Shown: positions 51,599 through 60,600 of the stretch, piece by piece | How positions within the stretch are numbered: position 1 is the stretch's first letter | How the letters are laid out: each line of letters starts with the position of its first letter | Source: Novosphingobium sp. FKTRR1 | GTDB lineage: Bacteria; Pseudomonadota; Alphaproteobacteria; Sphingomonadales; Sphingomonadaceae | Direction of reading: 5' to 3' | Length of the DNA: 64,000 nucleotides | Assembly: GCF_020404405.1 (NCBI RefSeq) | Contig: NZ_JAIZDA010000003.1 | Coordinates: forward strand, 124,001 to 188,000 | Notes under the pieces: model-generated | Database searches by the model: none | What the model was told of the DNA's origin: nothing | What the model saw: only the letters and a program-made list of their open reading frames with translations | Made by a program: the position numbers and the translations under genes

Positions 51599-52476
51599 CG
51601 CCAGCCCTCCATGCGGACAAGCTCGGCGCGGGTTGCAAGCGCAGGCCATCGCACTGCCCAACCGCTTCCATGATCCTGTCCGGGCACGACAATGATCGTC
51701 ACGGGTGGCTCGCCGGACATGTGCGCGACAAACGCGCTGGCGATCCGGTCATCGACTACCCGGTCATCGGCGCCAACGAAGTGGACCTGGGGCAATCGTG
51801 AAAGACTGATCGCGTCAGTGGCCGGATCGATCGACTGCGTGAGCGGGGTCAGGTCATGGGTCGTGACCCACGCGCCAAGGTCCAGATTGGCTGCGACCGT
51901 CACCAACCCTGCGATATCATGCCGACGCTCTGCCAGTAGCGCCGCCAAAGCGCCGCCACCGGAATAACCGACGAGGATCAGCCGCGTTGCGCCAGCGGTG
52001 TCGTCCTTCAGGCGATCCAGCGCTGCACTGGCGCTGTCGATCACTTCGGGCGCGTAGCGCGCGATGCTCCAGTAATCGCTTCGGCAATTGCGGCTTCGCG
52101 CGCCATATTGGCAGGGTCGTGCCAGCCAGGCGACCGCCCCATCACCTGGATGCTGAAGCGCGAGCCGCAGCGCGAGCGGATCGATCGGGGTGGGGTCCAT
52201 CGCTCGCTGGGCGGGCGCCGCGTAAGCCAGGCCGTCGCCCTCAATGTACACGACCAGTGCGCCGCTTCCGCTGCTGCCCGTTCGGCGCGCTGTCGCCAGA
52301 TCGAACCTGCCCGACGCGATGACCGCCCATTGCCAGCCAGCCTTGCGCACAAGATCCACCGCGGATGTGCGCGCAATGCCTTGGTTGCCCAAGGCCAGCA
52401 GCAGCGCTGCCGCAAGGATCGCGCAAATCGACGGGGGCCGGCGGAAAAGCGGCGGGAATGACAATCGCTCGAACAT
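51595..52476 (-). CDS. Alpha/beta hydrolase, exported, unknown substrate
   Basis: A 293-aa protein with an N-terminal hydrophobic signal or anchor (PPSICAILAAALLLALGNQG). The nucleophile elbow is ILVGYSGGGALAALLAE, a probable acid Asp lies in HFVGADDRVVDD, and the His is in VVPGQDHGSGWA. A Cys pair (ARPCQYGARSRNCRSDYW) may form a disulfide, which fits a periplasmic enzyme. Its stop overlaps the hldE start, so it leads the hldE operon. It is divergent from gmhB with an 80-base gap. The link to heptose metabolism is by context only. Confidence 0.82.
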   Translation of the reverse strand: MFERLSFPPLFRRPPSICAILAAALLLALGNQGIARTSAVDLVRKAGWQWAVIASGRFDLATARRTGSSGSGALVVYIEGDGLAYAAPAQRAMDPTPIDPLALRLALQHPGDGAVAWLARPCQYGARSRNCRSDYWSIARYAPEVIDSASAALDRLKDDTAGATRLILVGYSGGGALAALLAERRHDIAGLVTVAANLDLGAWVTTHDLTPLTQSIDPATDAISLSRLPQVHFVGADDRVVDDRIASAFVAHMSGEPPVTIIVVPGQDHGSGWAVRWPALATRAELVRMEGWR

Positions 52477-52556
52477 CGATCCATCCCTCGTTTGTGATGG
52501 CGCTGCCGTTGCCTAACCACGGCGCGACCGACCCTCCAAGCGAACCAACCCCGGAA

Positions 52557-53123
52557 ATGAATGTAAAACCGGCCTTCGCAGAGCATCACGGCGCGCTGGA
52601 ACCCGACGGCGAAGCGGGACGTCCGGTGCGGGCGGCGTTTTTCGATCGCGATGGCGTGCTGATCGTCGACACCGGATATCTGTCCGATCCAGATCAAATC
52701 CAGTGGATCGAGGGTGCGCAAATGGCACTGGCCAGACTGGCCACCATGGGTTTCATGCTGTTCGTGGTGACCAACCAGTCCGGGGTGGCGCGCGGGCTGT
52801 TCGAAGAAGACGCGATCGCCAGGGTTCATGCCGCCATGCAGACCGATCTTGGCGATGCCGCCCGGATCGCGGAGTTCGCCTATTGCCCGCACCATCCTGA
52901 AGGCAGTGTCGCCCGGTATGCGTTGACATGCGAATGCCGCAAGCCTGCGCCCGGTATGCTCGACCGGTTGATTGAGCGCCATGGCATCGAGCGGGGCGGC
53001 AGCTTCCTGATCGGCGACAAGGCGACTGATCTTGAGGCGGCGGCCCGGGCTGGTATCGCGGGTTTCCTGTATACCGGCGGCAGTCTCGACCGGTTCGTAC
53101 TTGGTGCGCTGGATCGCCTGTGA
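52557..53123 (+). CDS. gmhB: D-glycero-beta-D-manno-heptose 1,7-bisphosphate 7-phosphatase
   Basis: A 188-aa HAD-family phosphatase that removes the 7-phosphate between the two HldE reactions. Motif I is AFFDRDGVLIVDTGYL, motif II is VVTNQSGVARGLF, and the GmhB zinc site is seen as CPHHPEG then LTCECRKPAPGML. Motif IV is FLIGDKATDLEAA. The length matches GmhB. ATG 52557 was chosen because it gives the usual N-terminus; ATG 52497 is an alternative, and neither has a strong ribosome site. It is coupled by GTGA to the AGE-family gene and is divergent from the hydrolase-hldE operon. Confidence 0.9.
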   Translation: MNVKPAFAEHHGALEPDGEAGRPVRAAFFDRDGVLIVDTGYLSDPDQIQWIEGAQMALARLATMGFMLFVVTNQSGVARGLFEEDAIARVHAAMQTDLGDAARIAEFAYCPHHPEGSVARYALTCECRKPAPGMLDRLIERHGIERGGSFLIGDKATDLEAAARAGIAGFLYTGGSLDRFVLGALDRL

Positions 53124-54235
53124 ACGCAGACGAACCGGGGTTCTGGATCGACTGGCTTTGCCAGCAGGCGCTCCCATTGTGGAGCAGCGCCGGGTTTGAT
53201 CGGCAGTCCAACAGCGGACGCGGCAGCTTCGTCGAGCGTTTGGGGCTGGATGGCGCGCCGCAACACGAAGTTCCGCGTCGCGTGATGGTGCAGGCCCGGC
53301 AGGTCCATGTCTATGCCACTGCTGCGCGCAATGGCTGGTTCGGAGACGGCGCCGAATTGGCCTTGCGGGCGGGCGAGACGATGATCGCCCATTATGCGGT
53401 CGACGACGGAAAGCAGGGCTGGGCCTTCTCCTGCACCGCGCAAGGTGTCGTCATCGACCTCCGCCGGGATCTCTACGCCCATGCCTTTGTCTTGCTGGCG
53501 CTGGCTGATCTGATCCGTCTCGATCCCAACCCCCGCTATGTCGCGCTGGTGTGCAACACGCTGGCCTTTCTGGAGCGGGAAATGGCCCATCCGGCCGGCG
53601 GTTTTCTGGAGCAATGGCCGGTGCCGGTGCTGCCGCGTCGGCAGAATCCGCACATGCATTTGCTCGAAGCCTTCCTTGCCCTGCACGAATGCGGTGCGGT
53701 TGGCGATTTCGCTCGGCAGATTGAGGCAATGATTGCGCTGTTCGATCGGTGGTTCATGGCCTCCCCTGACGCGGTGCTGCCCGAATTCTTCGACGATCAC
53801 TGGACCCCGGTTGACGGGGGGCGGACGTTCGAGCCGGGGCACCATTTCGAATGGGTCTGGCTGCTGACGCGCTGCACCGTCGTCTGCGGCATTCCTGCCG
53901 GCGACAGGATCGATCGCTTGATGCGTCAGGCGCTGCGCGGAGTGGACGCGCAAGGCGGGGTCGTCGATCAGGTTGGGCCTGCCGGTCCATTGGCTCGCAC
54001 CTATCGCCTGTGGCCCGCCATGGAAGCGGCCAAGGCATTTGCCATTCCGACGGGTCACGCGGCTCGCCCAAACGGCGTGGGTGAGGTACTGGGCAGCGCC
54101 AGGCATAGATTTCTTGCGCCTGCGGTGCCGGGGGGCTGGATCGATCGGACAGACCGGCATGGCCTAAGCCTTGTCGACCACATGCCCGCAAGTTCGCTTT
54201 ACCACATCTGCACCGCACTCGATTTTCTGCGGTGA
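53120..54235 (+). CDS. AGE family epimerase/isomerase (mannose isomerase or 2-epimerase type)
   Basis: A 371-aa (alpha/alpha)6-barrel protein of the N-acyl-glucosamine 2-epimerase family. Conserved elements are RRVMVQARQVHVYA, the active-site RQNPHMHLLEAFLAL and GHHFEWVWLLTR, and YRLWPAMEAAKAF near the C-terminus. Members isomerise mannose to fructose or epimerise at C2 of free sugars. It starts at a GTG overlapping the gmhB stop. Two roles are possible: processing a sugar linked to heptose formation, or turning mannose from the nearby glycan locus into fructose for the ROK kinase. Confidence 0.9.
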   Translation: MNADEPGFWIDWLCQQALPLWSSAGFDRQSNSGRGSFVERLGLDGAPQHEVPRRVMVQARQVHVYATAARNGWFGDGAELALRAGETMIAHYAVDDGKQGWAFSCTAQGVVIDLRRDLYAHAFVLLALADLIRLDPNPRYVALVCNTLAFLEREMAHPAGGFLEQWPVPVLPRRQNPHMHLLEAFLALHECGAVGDFARQIEAMIALFDRWFMASPDAVLPEFFDDHWTPVDGGRTFEPGHHFEWVWLLTRCTVVCGIPAGDRIDRLMRQALRGVDAQGGVVDQVGPAGPLARTYRLWPAMEAAKAFAIPTGHAARPNGVGEVLGSARHRFLAPAVPGGWIDRTDRHGLSLVDHMPASSLYHICTALDFLR

Positions 54236-54284
54236 ACCTACCGGCATAGCCCGTCGGTCGGCTGGGGTGGGGTGCGGAGTTCCA

Positions 54285-54356
54285 GCATCGGAATTGCTCG
54301 GTTTCGGTGGCATCGTCGGGGCGAGCCATGGGGCCATTTGTCGCCAATTCCGATGC
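54285..54356. repeat. 12-bp perfect inverted repeat with nested stem
   Basis: GCATCGGAATTG (54285-54296) and CAATTCCGATGC (54345-54356) are perfect complements 48 bases apart. Inside, GCTCG (54296-54300) can pair with CGAGC (54322-54326). It could be a structured RNA or an end structure of the gmhB-AGE transcript. There is no T-run. Confidence 0.5.
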
Positions 54357-54395
54357 ATGATCCTGGGCCTGCCTTCCCGGCAACGCATGATCCAG

Positions 54396-54436
54396 CCGAC
54401 CAAGACCGGCCGACCAGACCGGCCGACCAAGACCGG
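54396..54436. repeat. Tandem repeat, three abutting units of CCGACCAAGACCGG
   Basis: The units are 14, 13 and 14 bases (54396-54409, 54410-54422, 54423-54436). The outer two are identical and the middle one lacks one A. It is non-coding and may be length-variable. Confidence 0.7.
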
Positions 54437-54534
54437 CGGCCCACCTGTCCGGCCCCGCAGTTCGGCCCGGTCGTGAAAGTAGATGCCAATACAAAGATCC
54501 CTAAGCAAAATTACTCATTGCTCCTATAAATAAC

Positions 54535-54603
54535 GGATCAATTTTGGTTCGAATTGATCCAAATTCGATACGGCATTTGTACTAGTGCGCCCTAAATTGA
54601 TCC
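54535..54603. promoter_or_regulatory. GGATCAATT/AATTGATCC inverted repeat plus third copy, upstream of autotransporter
   Basis: GGATCAATT (54535-54543) and AATTGATCC (54552-54560) form a perfect 9-bp inverted repeat with an 8-base spacer. AATTGATCC recurs at 54595-54603, 38 bases before the start codon. Placement suits a regulator with a dimeric site and an auxiliary half-site. Confidence 0.55.
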
Positions 54604-54640
54604 ACAACCACACATCTCTAGCTGGTGTTAGGGTTCGCTC

Positions 54641-57600
54641 ATGTCCTCGAGCGGCGCGGTTGGTAGAAAATCTTGGGGGGGAATGCCGGTGGTCTTGAAG
54701 AGCAACACGTCTGCGAAGCTGAATCGCAAGGCTCAATACCATCTGGCAGGTGTTTCGGCGCTGGCCTTCGGGGCCAGTCTGGTCATGCCCCAACCGCTGC
54801 ATGCAACCGACACCACGATTTCCAACACGATCGTTTCCGTGCCCCAGACCGTCAGCGGCAGCATCGGTCAATTCTCGATCACAAGCTCCGGCACGATCAG
54901 CACCGCGTCTGAAGGTCTCGTGGTCGACGGGACGGGCGATGTCGCTTCGTTGAGCAACGATGGTACGCTGTTTGGCGCAACAGCCGGCGCCCATATCCTA
55001 TCCGGAGGGCATATCGGCACCATCACCAATACCGGAATGATTGGTGGAGGTGACTCGGGGCCATCTATTGGCGGCATCGCCAATGAAGGTAGCATTGATA
55101 CTATCTTTAACAATGGAACCGTTGTCAGCAGCAAAAGCAGCGGTATTGGTAACCTGTCGAATGCATCGATCGGTCGGATCATCAATAACGGGTTGATCAG
55201 CGGCGTCTCCGGGGGCATATTTAACAACGGTACAATTGGGCAGATAGCCAATACCGGGACGATCATTGGCGCACAGGCAGGCATCGGTGAAAATTACGGC
55301 ACAATTGGTACGCTCGACAATAGTGGCACGATAAGTAGCGATGTCGGGGGCATGTACATTGGCAATGGCGTCGACAGCGTTCTTTTGGGCACGCTGCTGA
55401 ACAGCGGGACGATCACTGCCCCCACTGCCTTGTTGATTTCACCAAGCGCTTCGCTCGGCGGCATCAGCGACACCGGGCTGATCGCGGGCCAAATCACGAA
55501 CCTCAGCTCGAACGACCTGATCATCGACGGTGGTATTGGCGCGGTGGTGGGGACTCTGACCGGCTACTGGGGTCATGGCCTGATCAGCAATGCAGCCAGC
55601 GATCTTGTGTTTTCTACCGGTAATCTGCTGCTTGACGATGACATCGACGCAACCGGCCACACGGTTATCAATTCGGGCGCAAACCTTGCGCTCAACTCGC
55701 AAGTCAATGTCACCGGTGACGTCAGCCAGATCAACGGCACGTTAGCGATCGATCCGGTACAGGGAGGGCTGATTGCAAGCGGTGCCGTGGTCATCAGCGG
55801 CGGAACGGTACAATCGGACTTTGTGAGTACCGGCAATTATACGCAGGGCACTTACACGCTGGTTAGTGGATCGAGCCTGAACACCAGCGGCTCGACGATT
55901 TTGGTCGGAAGCCTTGCCGGGCTGTCCAGATCGTTGAACACGACCAGCACCGCAGTGCTGCTATCGATCGCCAACGATTACGTCGGCGGCACTCTGGCGA
56001 CTTTGGACAACAGCGCGGCGATCACGGCTGCCAGCACTGGCCTGTATGTCGCCGCAACTGGCAGCATCGGCGCGGTGACCAACAGCGGTACGCTTGGCGG
56101 AAGCCAGTTCGGCGTGAACAACCTTGGGCAGATCGGCACTTTCAGCAATTCAGGCCGCATTACCAACACCAACTTCACTGCGCTTTGGAACCAAGGCAGC
56201 ATCGGCCAACTGGTGAATACCGGTACGATCACCAACAGCAGTTGGGCGATCCTGAACACCGGCACGATCGGCACGATTACCAATAGCGGCGTCATCGCCG
56301 GGGCGGGCAACGCCATCCAGAACTACACCGTGGTCGAACTTGTCAGCAACAGTGGCACCATGTCGGGCGGCAGCAATGCGATTGCCGGCAATTTCGCCAC
56401 AATCGCCAACAGCGGCACCATTCTCGGCAATATCAACGGCAATGGCGGGACGATCGGGACGATCGTCGGCGGTGGTGACGGGACGATCGGAACGTTCACT
56501 GGCTTTGACGGCACCTCGCAAGGCACGATCGGCGCCAGCGCAAACCTGACTTTCGCATCGGGCGCGCTGCTGCTGAACGACACGATCCTGGCCAAGTCTA
56601 TCCCGGCAAGCAGTCTGACAATCAGCAACGTCGGCGCTGACATCGCTTTGGCCCACACGGTCACCATCGACGCCAACTATCAGCAGAGCGCCGGTTCGCT
56701 GAACCTTGGCAGCACGGGCAAACTTGTCGTCACGCAGGCGGCATCCTTCACCGGCGGCACGATCGTGGCGGATCTTAGTGCGGTGTCGACAACCGGCAAT
56801 TATCTGGTTGGCGACATCGTTGGCGGCACTTTGGTGGCGGGTGGAACCGGGTCGAACTATTCCGGAGTCAGTCTTTTGGCGACGGGTAGTTTGTCCGGTT
56901 TGGCCGTGGCGGCGACCACCAGCGGCAACAACCTGCTGATGGCAGCTGACAATGACTACATCGACGGTACCCTGACGAACCTGACGATCGGCAATACGAT
57001 AGTCGGGCCGGCGGTTGCGTTCTTGGTCGCGGATACTGGCGTCGTCGGCAGCCTGACCAATAACGGAACGCTGCATGGCGCGGCCCGCGGCCTGCGCAAT
57101 CTGGGCGTGATGGATACGGTCGTCAATTACGGCCTGATCGAGGGTCCGGTCGGGTTAGAAAATGATTCCACGATCAGTGCCTTGGGGAATGCCGGGACAT
57201 TGCTCGGTGTTGGCGGCGCCAGTGCCCTGGGCCTTTATAACGGCGCGACCATCGGGCTTTTCGTCAATGCCGGGCTGATCGGGGCCACCGCCACTGAGGG
57301 CGGTTTTGGCTTCTTGAACAGCGATGTGATCGGCACGTTGGTCAATCTGGATGCTGGGATCATCAGTGCTCAGGCCAGTAGTGCCACCGGGTTGGCGAAC
57401 TACGGCACGATCGGTGCCCTTGCGAACGCCGGCACCATCGTCGGCAGCAGCGCGGGCGTCAGCAATTACGGCGCGATCGGACTGATTGAGAACACCGGAA
57501 CGATCAAATCCGCCAATGACGCGATGATGACCGGATTGTACAACGCCGGCAGCATCGGCACGTTGAGCAACAGTGGACTGATCGGCAACAACGTCGGATT

Positions 57601-60600
57601 GTTCAATACGGGCGGGACGATCGATGTATTGGAGAACGCCGAAGGTGGCACCATCGGTGGCGAAATCGGCATTTTCAACTCAGGTTCCATCGGTTCGCTG
57701 ACCAACGGTGGTCTGATCACCGGCGCCAGTGTGGGGCTCTATCTTGCAGACAGCCTCGGGACGCTCGTGAATGCCGGAACGATTGCCAGCAGTGCAGGGT
57801 ATGCCGTCCACATCGGTGCTTCAGGAGCGCTTGGCGGTATCTCCAACAGTGGGTTGATCAGCGGCACCATTCTTAACGAGAGCGCCAACAACCTGACTAT
57901 CGACGGTGGCGGCGGCGCGGCGGTCGGCACCCTGACCGGCAGCAATGGACATGGTCTGATCAGTAACACGGCCAGCGATCTGGTGTTTGCGTCGGGCAAT
58001 CTGCTGCTTGATGACAACATCGACGCAACCGGACACACGGTCGTGAACTCGGGCGCGAACCTGAAGCTCAACACGCTTACCACCATCACCGGTGACTACA
58101 GCCAGACCGGCGGAGCGCTCGGCATCGATGCCCAGCATGGCGGCCTTCTTGTCAGCAATGGAGCGACGATCAGCGGCGGTCTGATCGTGCCCATCCTTTC
58201 CAGCACCGGCAACTACCTGCACGGCAGTTCCACGCTGATCAGCGCGGCAAGTCTGGATCTGACCGGCTCGAATGTTTCGATCAACGCTCCCATCGAGGTT
58301 GACGCGTCGACACATTTGGACGGTAGCCAACTGCTTCTGACCATTGCGAATGATTATGTCGGTGGAACTTTGGCGACGCTGAACAACGGCGATGCGATAA
58401 ACGGTGCGGGATTTGGCCTCTTCATTGCTTCGACCGGCAGTGTCGAAACGATTGTGAACAACGGTTCCTATGCCGGTGGGTACACAGGTGTGGTCAACCG
58501 TGGCAGCGTAGGAACCTTGTCCAACCATGGTCAGATCACCACAACCAGCTTCACTGCATTGTGGAACGCGGGTTCCATCGGTCAACTGACCAATACCGGA
58601 ACGATAAGCGGTGCTTTCGCGGTCAATAATAGCGGTACGATCGACATGATCGCCAACAGCGGCGTCATTGAAGGTGGCGCGACAGGCATAGGGAGCGAAG
58701 GCTCGATCGAACTGGTCAACAACAGCGGGACCATGTCGGGCGGGTCCGATGTGCTAATCGGCGATTTCGGCACGATTGCCAACAGCGGAACGATCCTTGG
58801 CAACATCAACACGTCCGGCGGCACGATCGGCACGATCCTTGGCGGGGCCAATGGGGCTGTAGGCACTTTCACAGGCATCGAAGGGTCGCAAGGCACATTC
58901 GGCGCCAGCGCAAACCTGACTTTCGCGTCGGGCGCGCTGCTGCTTGACGACACGATCGTTGCGGTGGGCACTGCTTCATCCAGCCTGACGGTCAGCAACG
59001 TGGGTGCGGACATTGGCCTGTCTCGGACGGTCACCATCGACGCCAACTATCAGCAGACTGCCGGTTCGCTGAACCTTGGCAGCGCGGGCAGGCTGGTTGT
59101 CACCCAGGCCGCCACCTTCACCGGCGGCACGATCGCGACCGACCTCAGCGGACTTTCGTCTGCGAGCAATTATCTGGCTGGCGATACGCTTGGCGAAGCG
59201 CTGGTGTTTGGCGGAGAAGGCTCAAGCTACGCTGGCGTCAGCATCGTGTCGACGGGCGGGCTCACAGGGTTGGAGGCAACCAGCGGCGTCAGCGGCACCA
59301 ATCTGGTGGCGCGCGCGCTCAACGACTACATCGGCGGCAGCCTTGGCAGCTTGTCGAACACAGGGAACCTGTCGGCGGCGACGGCGGTCTATGTCGCGGC
59401 GAGCGGCAGCCTCGGCAGTCTGACCAACAGCGGCACGCTGAGCGGATCGAACGCCGCGATCCACAATGCGGGCGCGTTGGGTCCGATCACCAACACCGGC
59501 GTGATCGCGGGCAACATCGACAACCTGTCGGCGCAGGCCTTGCAGATCAGCGGCGGCACGCTGACCGGCTATGCCGCCAATACGCAAGGCACGATCACCA
59601 ACACCCTCGGCAACGTCGTCTTGACCGGCGCGATTGCGCTCAATGACGCGATCAACGTCGGCGACCACACCGTGGTCAACGATGGCGGGTCGCTGTCGCT
59701 GGCGAACACGGTCAACGTCACCGGCGGCTTCAGCCAGAGCAGCGGCGCACTGACGCTTGCCAGCGGTGCGCAATTGGTGGTCAGCGGCGCTGCCAGCTTC
59801 ACCGGCGGCACGATCGCGACGAGCGTATCGGGAACTGCCAACTACTTGGCCGGATCGGCTGCTGGCACCTTGATTCAGGGCGGAACCGGGTCGGGTTATG
59901 ACGGGGTGACGGTCCAGACGGGGTCGGTAACCGGCCTTGCCCTGCAGGCCCAAACCAGCGGCACCAATCTGGTGGCGCGCGCGCTCAATGACTACATCGG
60001 GGGCAGCCTTGGCAGCTTGTCGAACACAGGGAACCTGTCGGCGGCGACGGCGGTCTATGTCGCGGCGAGCGGCAGCCTCGGCAGTCTGACCAACAGCGGC
60101 ACGCTGACCGGATCGAACGCCGCGATCCACAATGCGGGCGCGCTGGGTCCGATCACCAACACCGGCGTGATCGCGGGCAATGTCACGAACGAGGCGGCCG
60201 CCGATCTGGCGATTGCCGGGGGCAGCGACGGCAGCTTCGGTACGCTTACCGGCTATGCCGATGGCAGCCAGGGTACGATCACCAATACGGGCGGCAATCT
60301 CGTGCTGACCGGCAACATCATGTTCAACGATGCGGTCAACGTCGGCAGCCACGGCGTCGTGGTCAACGGTGGTACGCTGTCGGTGAACAAGCCGGTCGCC
60401 ATTACCGGCAATTACAATCAGACCGGTGGCAAGTTGCTGATCGGGGTCACATCCACCGCGGCCTATGGGCAGTTGCAGGTGAGCGGATCGGCCAGCCTTA
60501 CCGGTACGAATGTAACACTGGTTAAGCTGGGAACCGGGACAATCGCTTCGGGTCAGTCTTATGCGGTGGTCAAAGCCAGCGGTAGCCTGTCCTACAGCAA

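Larger units (their letters stand above)
54236..54640. other. Repeat-rich intergenic region before the autotransporter (405 bp)
   Basis: No gene is seen. From left to right it holds a 12-bp inverted repeat spanning 54285-54356, GCATGATCC twice (54355 and 54385), a 41-bp tandem repeat (54396-54436), an AT-rich stretch from about 54480, and an inverted repeat plus third copy of AATTGATCC (54535-54603). The right half must contain the autotransporter promoter. Confidence 0.5.

Noticed and set aside
54830..60400. Regularly spaced short repeats that could suggest a CRISPR-like array
   Set aside because: The repeats are degenerate, in frame and translate to about 20-residue beta-helix units of an autotransporter. 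There are no constant direct repeats with unique spacers and no cas genes.
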